A stretch of DNA of 64,000 nt, taken from Erigeron canadensis (Eukaryota; Streptophyta; Magnoliopsida; Asterales; Asteraceae). Location: contig NC_057764.1 in the NCBI RefSeq assembly GCF_010389155.1, positions 1 through 64,000 on the forward strand, given 5' to 3'. Positions 23,420 through 35,170 of the stretch are shown in pieces. The translations under genes and the position numbers were made by a program. Position 1 is the first letter of the stretch. Each line of letters starts with the position of its first letter. A model generated the notes under the pieces. That model made no database searches, had not been told where the DNA came from, and worked only from the letters and a program-made list of their open reading frames with translations.

Positions 23420-26201
23420 CGAATTTGCATCTACAGTTTTCTATTGATCTTATTTCGGGGGCTACCCCCATCGCTAAATCTCCCTATCGTTTGGCACCAA
23501 CAGAGATGCAAGAAATGATGAAGCAACTCCAAAAGTTACTTGAAAAAGGGTTCATTCGCCCTAGTAATTCTCCTTGGGTGCACCGGTACTATTTGTTAAA
23601 AAGAAAGACGGAAGCATGCGCATGTGTATCGATTACCGAGAACTAAACAAGGTGACCATCAAGAATAAGTATCCGTTGCCAAGAATCGACGACTTATTTG
23701 ATCAACTACAAGGAGCTTCGTATTTTTCCAAAATAGATCTTCATTCGGGTTATCATCAACTCAAAGTACGTGATGAAGATATCCCTAAGACCGCTTTTCA
23801 TACTCGTTATGGCCATTTTGAATTCGTGGTCATGCCCTTTGGTTTTACAAATGCTCCCGCGGCATTCATGGATCTCATGAACCGTGTTTTCCGTCCCATG
23901 CTTGATAAGTCTGTTATTGTTTTCATTGACGATATTCTCATCTATTCTAAGAGCTCATCCGATCATGAAGTCCATTTGAGGGAAGTGTTAGAAACTTTGT
24001 GAAAGGAAAGACTCTATGCCAAGTTCTCCAAATGTGAATTTTGGCTAAGAGAGGTACAATTCCTTGGTCACATCGTTAGTAATAAAGGTATCATGGTGGA
24101 TCCGGCTAAGATAAGTGCAGTGATGAAGTGGGAGCAACCAAAGAACCCATCGGAGATTAGAAGCTTTCTTGGTCTAGCGGGTTACTATCGCCGATTCATT
24201 CAAGATTTCTCCAAAATAGCCTCGCCATTGACGAAATTGACCCGAAAGAACATTAAATTTGAATGGGGAAGTGATCAAGAAGTGGCTTTCCAACAATTAC
24301 GGGAGAAATTGAGTCAAGCACCGGTACTTGTTCAACCCGATGGCTTGGAGGATATGACGGTGTATTGTGATGCATCATCAAATGGGCTTGGATGTGTGTT
24401 GATGCAAAGAGGAAAAGTCATTGCCTATGCTTCAAGGCAATTGAAGGAGCATGAAAAGTGTTACCCTGCTCACGACTTGGAGTCGGCGGCGGTTGTTTTT
24501 GCTTTGAAGATTTGGGGTCATTATCTCTATGGAGTCAAATTCACCATTTACTCCGATCATAAAAGCCTTAAATACTTCTTTGAACAAAGAGACCTCAACA
24601 ATCGTCAACGAAGATGGCTTGATCTTTTGAAAGACTATGATTGTGAAATTTTGTATCATCCGGGAAAAGCAAATGTAGTGGCGGATGCTTTAAGCCAGAA
24701 AAGTTCGCATCATTCTATCATCGTCTCTCCACTATGGGTTTTAATCACCAACGATTTCATGGAACAAATAAAAGCGGCTCAAGAAAAAGCTCTACAACGG
24801 GATCCTAAGAAGGAAAGAATTCAAGGCCAAACTCAATATTTCACTAAGGATTCTCGTGGCCTTACCCTACGTTTTGGAAGAATTTGGATTCCTTTCTCTT
24901 GCGAGTTAAAGCAAGTTTTACTTAACGAAGCTCACAAATCCAAAATTTCTATTCACCCCAGTGCTACCAAGATGTATCATGACTTAAAGGTTGAATATTG
25001 GTGGCCCGGAATGAAGAGGGATGTAGTGAAGTATGTAGAAGGGTGTCTAACTTGTGCTCAAGTCAAAGCGGAGCATCAAAAGCCGTATTGTATGATGCAA
25101 CCATTAGAAATCCCTAAGTGGAAATGGGAGGATCTCACTATGGATTTTGTCACTAAATTGCCCAAGACGCCTAGAAATCAATTCGACACAATTTGGGTAA
25201 TAGTTGATAGGTTGACGAAAAGTGCTTTGTTCCTTCCCATTCGTAAAGCATCTTCATCCGAAGTTTTGGCGAAGATCTATGTAAAGGAGGTAGTAGCAAG
25301 GCATGGAGTTCCAATCTCCATTGTATCAGATAGAGATACTCGTTTCACTTCTCACTTTTGGCGAAAATTTCAAGAAGAGATGGGCGCAACTCTTAAGTTT
25401 AGTACCGCATATCATCCTCAAACCGATGGCCAAAGTGAAAGAACTATCCAAACTCTTGAAGACATGCTATGGGTGTGCATCATCGACTTTGGTGGGACTT
25501 GGGATCTATACCTACCGTTGGTGGAGTTCTCTTACAATAATAGTTACCACTCAAGTATACAAATGCCACCGTATGAGATGTTGTATGGTAGGAAATGTAG
25601 GTCTCCCATTTGTTGGGGAGAAGTGGGGCAAAGAGAACTTGGTGGCACGGAAGTGGTTTTGAAGACAATCGAAAAGATTGATGTGATTAAAGAAAGACTT
25701 AAGGCGGCCCAAGATCGACAAAAGTCCTATGCGGACAAAAGAAGAAGGCCAATTGAATTCAATGTGGGAGATCGAGTTTTGTTGAAAGTGTCTCCATGGA
25801 AAGGCGTCTTACGATTTCGAAAACGTGAGAAGTTGAGTCCTCATTTCATCGGTCCTTTCAAAATTCTTGCTAGGGTTGGAAAAGTTGCATATAGTCTAGA
25901 ATTGCCCGATGAGTTATCGGGAATTCATCCCACTTTTCATGTCTATCATCTTAGAAAGTGTCTTGCCAACGATGCCGCTTATGTACCTTTGGAAGAGATA
26001 GAGGTTGACAACAAATTAAATTATGTGGAAGAACCTATCGCTATTGTGGAAGAAGAACTTAGAAGAGTTCAAAATAAGACGGTGAGAACCTACAAGAATT
26101 TATGGAAGCATGGGAGGATGTCCGATTGCACATGGGAAACCGAACATGATCTATTAGTGTATTATTCGTCTTTGCATATGGCTTGGATCACGAGGACGTG
26201 A
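23420..26201 (+). pseudogene. Ty3/gypsy pol fragment (Tekay/Del-like): RT, RNase H, integrase, chromodomain-like tail
   Basis: The reading starts abruptly at the copia B border (HLQFSIDLISGATPIAK), so gag, protease and the first part of pol are missing here. One frameshift lies near 23572 (SPWV then [12 protein letters not shown]) and one TGA at 24000-24002 replaces a residue before [16 protein letters not shown] has [11 protein letters not shown]; RNase H has [25 protein letters not shown] and YSDHKSLKY. Integrase has the HHCC finger (H...H...[11 protein letters not shown]), [17 protein letters not shown] and [13 protein letters not shown]. The C-terminus ([15 protein letters not shown] ... 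[12 protein letters not shown]) resembles the chromodomain-like tail of Tekay elements. From 24003 to 26201 it is fully open. Confidence 0.93.
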
Positions 26202-26210
26202 TCCATTCTA

Positions 26211-26222
26211 AGTGGGGGAGAG
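26211..26222 (+). other. Polypurine tract of the gypsy element
   Basis: AGTGGGGGAGAG lies directly before TGTAACACCCC at 26224, the conserved LTR start of this family. Confidence 0.85.
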
Positions 26223-27375
26223 TTGTAACACCCCGATAATTTAAGGTACTAAATTAACTCTTTTTGTAGTTTTGACATTAAAATAAATTCCTAGTATTTT
26301 GTTTTTGAAAAGGGGGTTAATTTAGTTGGAACTTTAACGGATAGCGGGTAAAAATTTACCCAAAAGTGTGAAGGGGGCGTGGCATCACTAGGAGATGCCA
26401 GCCACTTTTGTTGTGATGCATCATAATTCCACTATCTTCCATACTACTTTCTCCTTACTCTCATTTCTTCCAAACCTCCATAGAAATCAAATTGTAAACA
26501 CTAATCCAAGGCTTCAAATAAAAATAATAATCATCAAAGAACATTATCCTACTATCTTTCAAGAATAAAAAGTTAGGGTTTTGGTGAAATAGTGGTGGTG
26601 GTGGCCGAATTTATCAAGAGAAAAGGGGGGAGAAGAAATTGAGATTTCAAGTGTTAGTTTGATCTTATATTCCTTTGAGGTAATTGCTTCCTAACCTATT
26701 TCCTTTCCTTATTTGAAATTAGGGTTCTTGAATATAGAAATTGGGGGTTTTGATAGTGTTGAGCCCAAATATGAATTTCCCCCAAATTATAGAATATTAT
26801 GAGTTAGTTGTTGGGTTGCTTATGTTATTATTGATTGAAAATATGAATGTTGGTGGTGAAGCTCCAACTATGATAATGATGATTTTTACTAATATTTGAA
26901 ATGATGATGATGATGATGATGAAATCTTGGAATTGATATGAAAACTTTGTTAAGTAAGCAACTCAATGACTTAGTGAAATGGGTTAAAGGTTAGAATGCT
27001 AGTGAAAAGATTGATTAGCTATGTTGAGATAGCTTGGAAAGTGATTATCGTCTTATGTATGCATTATGTTATAATGATAGGTTGAAAGCTTGGTTTTGTG
27101 CATTTGCAGTTATCTTGATTATTTGTTGTGTCGCGAAGGAGGTGAGTATACTTGCATATTCTTGTATATTCGTCGGGTCAATTACCATTCGGTGTTGAGT
27201 GTGTCCATCGTTGGTAATTGATTTGGCGTTAAGTCCCACGTTTGTGGTTGAGCATGATTACAGGCCTAATTGGTGGCCTTGGCTCATGAGGAGCATTTGT
27301 TATTGATATATTGATTGTGATCGTAAACATTTGCTTATATGGATCCATGTAATGCCTAGCCCAAGGGTGAGTATT

Positions 27376-27406
27376 ATGGATATGACACGACGGTGTCATA
27401 GTCCAT
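27376..27406 (+). repeat. LTR hairpin with 8 + 5 bp stem
   Basis: The stem TATGACAC/GTGTCATA (27381-27388/27393-27400) has the loop GACG. It extends across a one-base bulge by ATGGA/TCCAT. It lies in the same part of the LTR as the hairpin arrays of the other copies. Confidence 0.75.
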
Positions 27407-27870
27407 ATGCAACAGTCCCTTGAGCATTGCCCTCCTTCGTTTATATGATTATATGCATGTATATTCACTAAGCATTTCGCTTACCTTTCAGTTGTTTACC
27501 CTTTTGATTATAGGTAGTTCCGGAAGAAGGAACTAGGTTGGTTTGATTTGGAGGATTACAGCTTGAAGTTGTTTGTAGATACTTGGAAAGTAATTTGGCT
27601 ATTCTCGGATGAATGGCATGTTTTTGGTAGAAACCTAGTTGTCCCTCTCTAATTTGGCTCATGGTACAACTTTGGTTGTTTATGGTCATGTTTTGGTACA
27701 TTTGTTTATGGATATGCTTGGTCAATTGCTTTTCGAATTCTGGTCGTTGTTGGATTAGTTGTATTGTGGTATGTTTTAACAAGTTTGTGAATGTGTTTGT
27801 GATTAATTTTACTAGTTGTTAATATGTGGAAATGAATTATTAGGTCAAAATGGGTTTGTGCAAAAGTATG

Positions 27871-28090
27871 TGGAGTATTAGTCTGTTGTAGACTAATATG
27901 TAGGGTAATAGTTTGTTTAAGACTAACATATGGAGTATTAGTCTATTGTGGTTTTAGTCTGTGTGAACTAATAGTCTGTTGTGGACTAATATATGGAGTA
28001 TTAGTCTATTGTGGTATTAGACTGTTGTAGACTAATATATGGAGTATTAGTCTGTTGTAGACTAATATATGGAGTATTAATCTGTTGTAA
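27871..28090 (+). repeat. Tandem repeat GGAGTATTAGTCTGTTGTAG-type, about 30 bp period
   Basis: Six to seven diverged units contain TAGTC...GACTA mini-inverted repeats. The array lies near the 3' end of the LTR. It ends in a run of A. Confidence 0.8.
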
Positions 28091-28436
28091 AAAAAAAAAT
28101 TCCTTTTTCGTTTTACTTGGTTATCGAGTCTTGTTCGTTTCATGTGGCTTGGGCTATGGATTGGACATCGATCATGGAAAGAAAGGAAAAGAAAATTAAA
28201 AAAAAAATTAGTTAGACGGCATGTTTTATGGATATAAAATGGATGGGTATTGTTTGGGGTTGGGTAATGGGTTTGTTAGTTGGGCTTTTGTTTGGTCTTT
28301 GGTTTGAAATTAACCCATTGGAGTAACTTGAATTATAAATTAACTAAATACTTAACAATTAATTACCATTTTAAATGGTTTCAAATTTGTTTTCATATCA
28401 CTCAATTTATATACTACTATGTAAATCAAACTACTC

Positions 28437-28715
28437 CTCCCTCTTTAAGTAATTGAGATTTTAAAATGATCATATTATCTTCTTCTTCTTTTTTTGCCAA
28501 TTTAAATATCTTCAACTATTTACCGATAATACCCTTAATGAAATAAATTAAAACATAGATCCTTCAACCCTTAAAGAACCATATTAACCCCTCTTATATC
28601 AATTACTTTACATTCACTACCACGCCACCACCACCATCACTGCCGCACATCGCCGCCACCACTGTCGCCGTTGCCACATATTCGTTGCTACCACTATTAC
28701 CGCCGCATCGCGCAG
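28437..28715. repeat. Dispersed AT-then-GC-rich repeat, copy a
   Basis: An AT-rich front with CTTATATCAATTACTTTACAT is followed by a CACCACCGCC-type GC-rich end with a CGCATCGCGC core. Similar copies lie at 29225-29520, 42645-42915, 42915-43140 and (truncated) 45050-45191. The family is not identified. Confidence 0.6.
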
Positions 28716-28867
28716 ACATTCATTTAGTTTAATTATATATAGATTACATCCTCCTTAATTTCAACACATTATTCTCAACTATAGTTAATTAACTCTTTTC
28801 TTTGGGTTGTAATCATTTATAAACTAAAATTTTCGTGAAAAGTAAAAAATTTGTTAAAACGCATTGT

Positions 28868-28968
28868 GATCTGAATTTAACACAATGTGTTTATAATGTG
28901 TTTTTAAAAAACACAATGTGTTTATAATGTGTTTTTAAAAAACACATTGTGTTAAATTCATATCAGTA
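28868..28968. repeat. Imperfect foldback, CACAATGTG-rich
   Basis: Outer arms CTGAATTTAACACAATGTG / CACATTGTGTTAAATTCATAT are nearly complementary. Between them the phrase ACACAATGTGTTTATAATGTG occurs twice as a direct repeat. It is probably a small MITE relic. Positions 28100-28436 and 28969-29224 show no further structure. Confidence 0.55.
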
Positions 28969-29224
28969 TGTTTGAACAATTTTTTGACTTTTGCGCGCAT
29001 TTAAAAACAGATTTAAAAGCTAACATAATATGTTTTTAGAATACATAAACACATTGTGTTTTTAAAAGATACAATAAAAACAAATTGTGATAAATTCAGA
29101 TCATCTAAATGACAAATAATTAACCCGTACAACGTACATTTAATATAAAAATATTTATAAAAGAATAGAACTATATAGAAGAGCATAACACTTGTTTTCA
29201 CTTTTTTCCTAAATATTTATAGTA

Positions 29225-29520
29225 ATCTGTAATTATCTTTATTTTCTTATAAAGAAAATGACCATTTTTTATTTTAAGTAATTCTACTTTTAAATTACCA
29301 AAATTACTCTTAGACTTTTTATGTTTTGCTCTCAATGAATTATAATTTACACTCTAAACTTTTATTTTAATATTTAACACTTTAAACCCTTATCTTTTAA
29401 ATTTCCACTATCACAATTACATCAACTTACACAACTTGACACCGCCACCACCACCAATAGTATCATCACCGACACCACTAGACCGCCTTCTCCACCACCG
29501 CCACATTACGCGGATACCAT
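29225..29520. repeat. Dispersed AT-then-GC-rich repeat, copy b
   Basis: It has the same plan as copy a and ends in CACCACCGCCACATTACGCGG. The stretch from here to the BRCA2 stop codon (29768) holds the presumed 3' UTR and no other gene. Confidence 0.55.
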
Positions 29521-29767
29521 ACTCGTTATGGAAATGATTTTTTTTGTGTGATGTGGATTTTTGCATTTAAATATACTTTTGATACGATAACTATCAACCC
29601 AAAAACAACGCAACTAGAATATATCACCGTTTTTGTTGGAGGCTAGCTAACAAAATTTCATGCACCAACTGCCTCCCAAAAGTTAATACGAAATGCCCTT
29701 TAAGAGACGAGTATGGTCGTAGCATAGTCCTGGTAAAATGTAATAAATCATGAAGGAAGTCAGAAGG

Positions 29768-32700
29768 CTATATCTTGCAGGCAAGAATAGATAATACTTT
29801 TCTCTTTAGCTTCTCAATAGTCTGCATTTAGAAAACAAAAATTGCATTAAGATTCACCAAGAATGCAATTAATAATATGTTTTCCAGGATTAGTGATAAG
29901 CATACCAGGGTGGAGGCTTTTGCCCATCGATCAGCAGACACAGCAGCATTTTTCAAGTGTTTGGAAACAGAAGCATCATAACTTAGATGGTATGTAGAAT
30001 TTTCAGTTGCTTCAGCCACCCGTATACGGTTTGTATGATCCTTGTCACACTTTATAAGATTGCAAAACCCAACCTGCAATTAAAATCGATAAGCCTCACA
30101 GGTATCCTATTTGTAACCCATAATAGTCTTCTAATAATCAAATACATTCAAAACATATGAAAGACACTAAATAGTAGGGGACATTATTTTACCATTAAAA
30201 GTAGGAGCCCAACTATAAATAAGAACACCATTGTTGAGTTTTCACTAGAGCTATCAAAGTATGTCATGGTTGTAAATCTCGGTTATCTCGGCCGATATAT
30301 CCCCGATATATCGCTTATCGGTGATCGACCGAGATGATATATTACCGATATATCCCCGATAAATCCGATATATTCCCGATAAATCCCCGATATATCGCTT
30401 ATCGGTGGTCGACCGAGACGATACCGAAAAGCGATATTTACAACCTTAGAAGTATGTTAAACTTTTAATTTGGTGTTGTTAATTTTAAGCATGTAAGCAT
30501 GTAAATCTTATAATATACACTGAAAAGTAATCATAATAAAACCAGTCAAACATGTGTGAGAAACAAATAAAAAGCCCTTATATTCTGTAAGCAATAAAGT
30601 TAATTGTAGAAAAAGAGGCAAATGTTTCGACCCATTTTACTTATTAATGGGTGAATTCAGTTTGCATTCTTCTCTCAAATAATTGTGTTTGTTTTTTTAA
30701 CCATTAAGTGACTGAATTGATAAAATGACTGAATAGATAAATAATGTTTGTATGGATTAAGTCGATACAGTTGTTTTATGTGTAGTAAGTCAAAAAAACA
30801 AACAATTTTAAGAACGTAATTGATTTAGTATTTTTGATTAAGTCATGACTAAATTTATAATAAGTTGAGTTAATTTCACAAATCGTCCTTGTGGTTTTAC
30901 CAAAAAATCACGTTTCATCCTTTAAACTTCAAAATGACACTGGTAGTCCTTTATACACGGATAATGGTCACGTTTCGTCCTTTAATCTAACAGATGATGG
31001 TCACGTTTTGTCCTTTATACGGTCGACTAAAGGACGAAACGTGACCATTATCCACGTATAAAGGACTATTAGTGTCATTTTGAAGTTTAAAAGATGAAAC
31101 GTGATTTTTTGGTAAAACCACAAGGACGGTTTTTGAAATTAACTCTATATACAAATGCGTAGGATGTCATACGGCCAACCCAACACAACCTGGAACATTT
31201 TGGACGGTATCCAAACTTTAATTGGTTAACATGAACCCATTTTGACCTGTTACCCAACCCGCCCATCTTGCCATCTCTAATTACAACGCCACGAGTACCC
31301 GTCATGCACATACCGTTGATCCAACAAGGTTGTAGTTGATTGGGACAATAGAATCACAGTCAACAGCTGGTGAACAAAAACTGATTGCAAGCAAAGTATC
31401 TGACTGGTCATGTGAATGTGATGTATTAATACTGCCATCTGCCACAAAAACCCACTGTTTCTTGTGATGAGTAGATTTGTGCACTTCCCCCACATAAATA
31501 ACAAACGCAGCAACATCAAACTCACTGCAAAATCATGATATATTGAACTTTGACATCATTTACTTATAAGTTTCAATAGCGATATCACCAATTGTATATG
31601 TAATGTAGCTACTAAAAAATACCTGGAGAGAGGAATTTCATCCATTTTTAGTAATGATACTGATTTCCGAGCACTAAAAAATGGCCTAAAAAAATTCTTA
31701 AACGATCATGAAAGAGAATGCATCACAATAGAAAATAAAAGAAGTGGTATTTTCAGCCTAATCATAAACAACTGAGTCAAATGGGGGCCTTTTTCAATTT
31801 TATAACATGTAAATTAAGTTGAGCTAATATATTACTTTAAAATTAAAACAGGTAAAATTAAACGGATAGGAAGCCATCTGAAATGTAATTACATGAATAA
31901 AACCAAGGTGTGATGCCTCTTTTACCGCACAAAAAATAGTTATGATTAATTGTTGTAGCAATATAGTTTCGATATCAAACTTTAACACTGTATTTAGATA
32001 TGATTTATTGTAATGAGTCACAGCCCAGCTGAGCTCATTATGACCCGTACAACAAAGTTTTGACTTGTTAGTTGTTACCCAACGTGCCCATTTGCCATCC
32101 CCTATGAAATAGAAAACAGATGTGGAGACATACTGAAACTGTCCAATTGTGGACAGAGATAAAGGCTGCCATTTTGTTGTAGATCCTCCATGCAAATAAA
32201 TAATATTCGAATTAGAGTGAACTGGTGAAAGACCCGCAACAACATATGCTTGCCCCTCAACCAACTCTGATTGCTGCAACAACCACAGATAAATCCAGTG
32301 ATGAAATTTCCAGCTACCGCCGACATCAAGTAACCAAATAATGTTACAAAATGTCAACTCATTTTATAATTGGAAACGTGATAACAATGAGACTGAAGTA
32401 TTAAAACAACAGCAGATACAACAATGCATATGGTTAGTTATTGTTTCCTTAAGTGTGATTGTTTGACAAAACCCAAGTATCATTTACTCAAGTCTTTCCA
32501 AAAGCAACTTTGGTGTGTTTGTCAGACTGCTCAAATAATATTTATATTAAGAAAAAAAAAGAATGTGGTTTATCAGATATTAGTTGTGACTAGAGCTGGC
32601 TATCTCGGTCCATTCTTTTATGAATGATTCTGGGTGATATGTTTTATTTCGAACGGTCAAGAGTAAACTAAAAAGAAAGAAAGAAAGTTGGCTACAAAAG

Positions 32701-35120
32701 TACATAGAAAAGTTTTTGTTGAAGCGGTCAAACAGTTTAAAAGTCATTCAAAGTGTTTTGGTAAGAACATTTTTTGTTGAAGAAGTCAAACAATTTAAAA
32801 GTCATTCAAAGTGTATTGGTAAGGCATAAAAACTTCAAAAACATCTTATTCCAAAAAAAAATCATATAGCAAATTTGTCATTCTAATTGTTTAAAAGCAA
32901 TTAAAACTTTGGACAAAAGTATTTCAGATAGGCCATACAAAAATACTCACCTCAACTGCTTACAAAAGCCGCCCATATTTCCACCTTTCGATTAAAGAAT
33001 GGAAAGGAGTAGATATAACTGAAACACTAAGATTGCAAGGTATGACAGTGTATAACAAGATTCACCTGTTCCTCACTTGGATTCCAGATTGTTACCATGC
33101 CCTGACGTGAGCAGCTCTTCTGATTATTGCTTCTACTAGTCAAACCAACCACTCTCGCTCTCATAAACGTGTTGACTTCTCTCCTTCTTAGGCCAGCTTC
33201 ATCTAATGCCTTTTCAATTAATTTTTGCATTTCTGACTCTCTAATTGCCTACAAAAGAACAAGTCCATTAGCAGACCACCTGAAAAAGTCATAGGTCAAA
33301 AAATATATATTGAACAAAAAGAAAGAAAAAAAAAGATACACCGACAAGACACAAAATTTTGCATAATCGTTTCAATTATTGAAATGCTATCCTTCACCTT
33401 TCTTATCATGCAAATTTACCATCTATTGCTCTATTATCAATTAGTCCTGAATCATGCAAGTATACCAGAAAGTTACCTCAATTTTTTCTTTATACTTGAC
33501 AAATGAATTAAGTTGTTTATAGGTCATGTCAGCCATTAGAAATTCTGGTTCGGCAGCTTCTTCAAGTAACTGAAAGATCTTTGCCCCTTCGTCATCAGAA
33601 TTTTCCCCATCGTGAACTTGAAAACTTTTGAGCCCCCTTTGAAATTCGGACATAACGCCCTCCACAATGCTTGAACGTCTACAAAATAGCCATTCTCAAC
33701 ATTAAGAACCAGGGTTCAGTATAATAACGATTTTTTTTTGCAGAGAAGATACTCAATGGGCTTAATCTGAATGCCGTAATCCATGTCTGGCTACCATCAC
33801 ATGTACATCATAGTATCTCACATATTTTTATCAAACATGAACTCCAACTTGCTCATATTTTATAATAGCCTCCTTTGGTTTCATACTAGTGTCATTCCTC
33901 GTGGTTTTCATGCATATATAGAGTACATGATTTAACTAACGTCAGAAGCTAGATTATTGTCATCATTTCAAGGGAAAAAGACACATAGTTCACAAGATGT
34001 TGAATGTTTAGACACGACTGCCACATACCATTATCTCATTAAGTAAAAGATACGCAAACTTCTGTACAGTGTAGATGATGACTAGATTTACCTCTGGTCA
34101 TACAATTGCACCCTTTTGTTTTCCATTCTCTCTGATCTCACCACGAAACCTCCATCACTTAACCTAAACGTGAGAAACAACAAAACATAGCACAGTCAAA
34201 AACTATAGTAGATTGTAGAGTATTTATAGAATATTTCTTCAAGTTTTTAAAACAAGTCCACCAAAGAATTTGAATCTGAAAGGAATCAAACCTGGGACCT
34301 CCATTGGAGAATCCCAAATGGTTTTATACAAACAGCATATTATATTAGCAGACCTAAACAAACCTTTCCCTGTAAAGAACAGGATATATCCGAGTGACTC
34401 CAACCAATGTGCTGGGAACTACCCCGCCAGAACCTTTAATGCACTTAAGCGCTAATGGGGCACAGCCGCTTTTGCCTAGAACAAAAGAATACAAAGCAGT
34501 CAATATACTGATAGTCAGCTGCTCACTTAAAGAAATAGAGAAAATAGCGTGAATACCCAAAAATCACTTTAAATATATGAAAATACCCAACTTTTTTTGA
34601 GTTTTCATAAAATACCCATTAAATCGCAAATTAGATTTGCGATTCAGACCCTAAATCGCAAATCGCAAATGAGATTTGCGATCTGCGATTTGCGATTTTG
34701 AGATCTTTTAAATTCATGCTTGATATAAACAGATCGACATCTATCTCCATTACATCACCTAATGTTAGTACTTTTCTTCGAGTCGCAAAGACAAACGATG
34801 TGTCGATGCTTTTCTTTAATGAAAAGGGAATTCTATTTTTGTTCAGCTCCATTGTCCACTGTAGCAATGTCAAAATGTCTACTTGTCTTCTAGTCTAGTA
34901 CAATACAAACCCATGAAACATACCATAATTTGATGATTTGATCGATATTAATTTCGGCTATGACAAAGTGGCAACTGGCCAAGTTCACGTTCTTCATTAA
35001 CCGTCTCACTAGCACAATATATAGGATGCAGACATATTCACCAAAGTTCTACAATCATCCCTATGGACCCTATTTTCTTAATTTTTCGCTGGAGTTTAAA
35101 TGCAGGGGCGTATTGATATT

Positions 35121-35170
<50 letters not shown>

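Larger units (their letters stand above)
26224..28100 (+). repeat. 3' LTR of the gypsy element (right end approximate)
   Basis: It starts TGTAACACCCC and is colinear with the solo LTRs at 45192 (+), 47937 (-) and 57292 (+): a shared GTTTTGAC...CCTAGTATTTTG block, a GCGTGGC...GCCAGCC block, ATTCACTAAGCAT, and TTTCAGTTGTTTA. No ...GTTACA terminus was found, so the end is placed after the tandem array at 27871-28090. Hairpin 27376-27406 lies inside. Confidence 0.75.
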
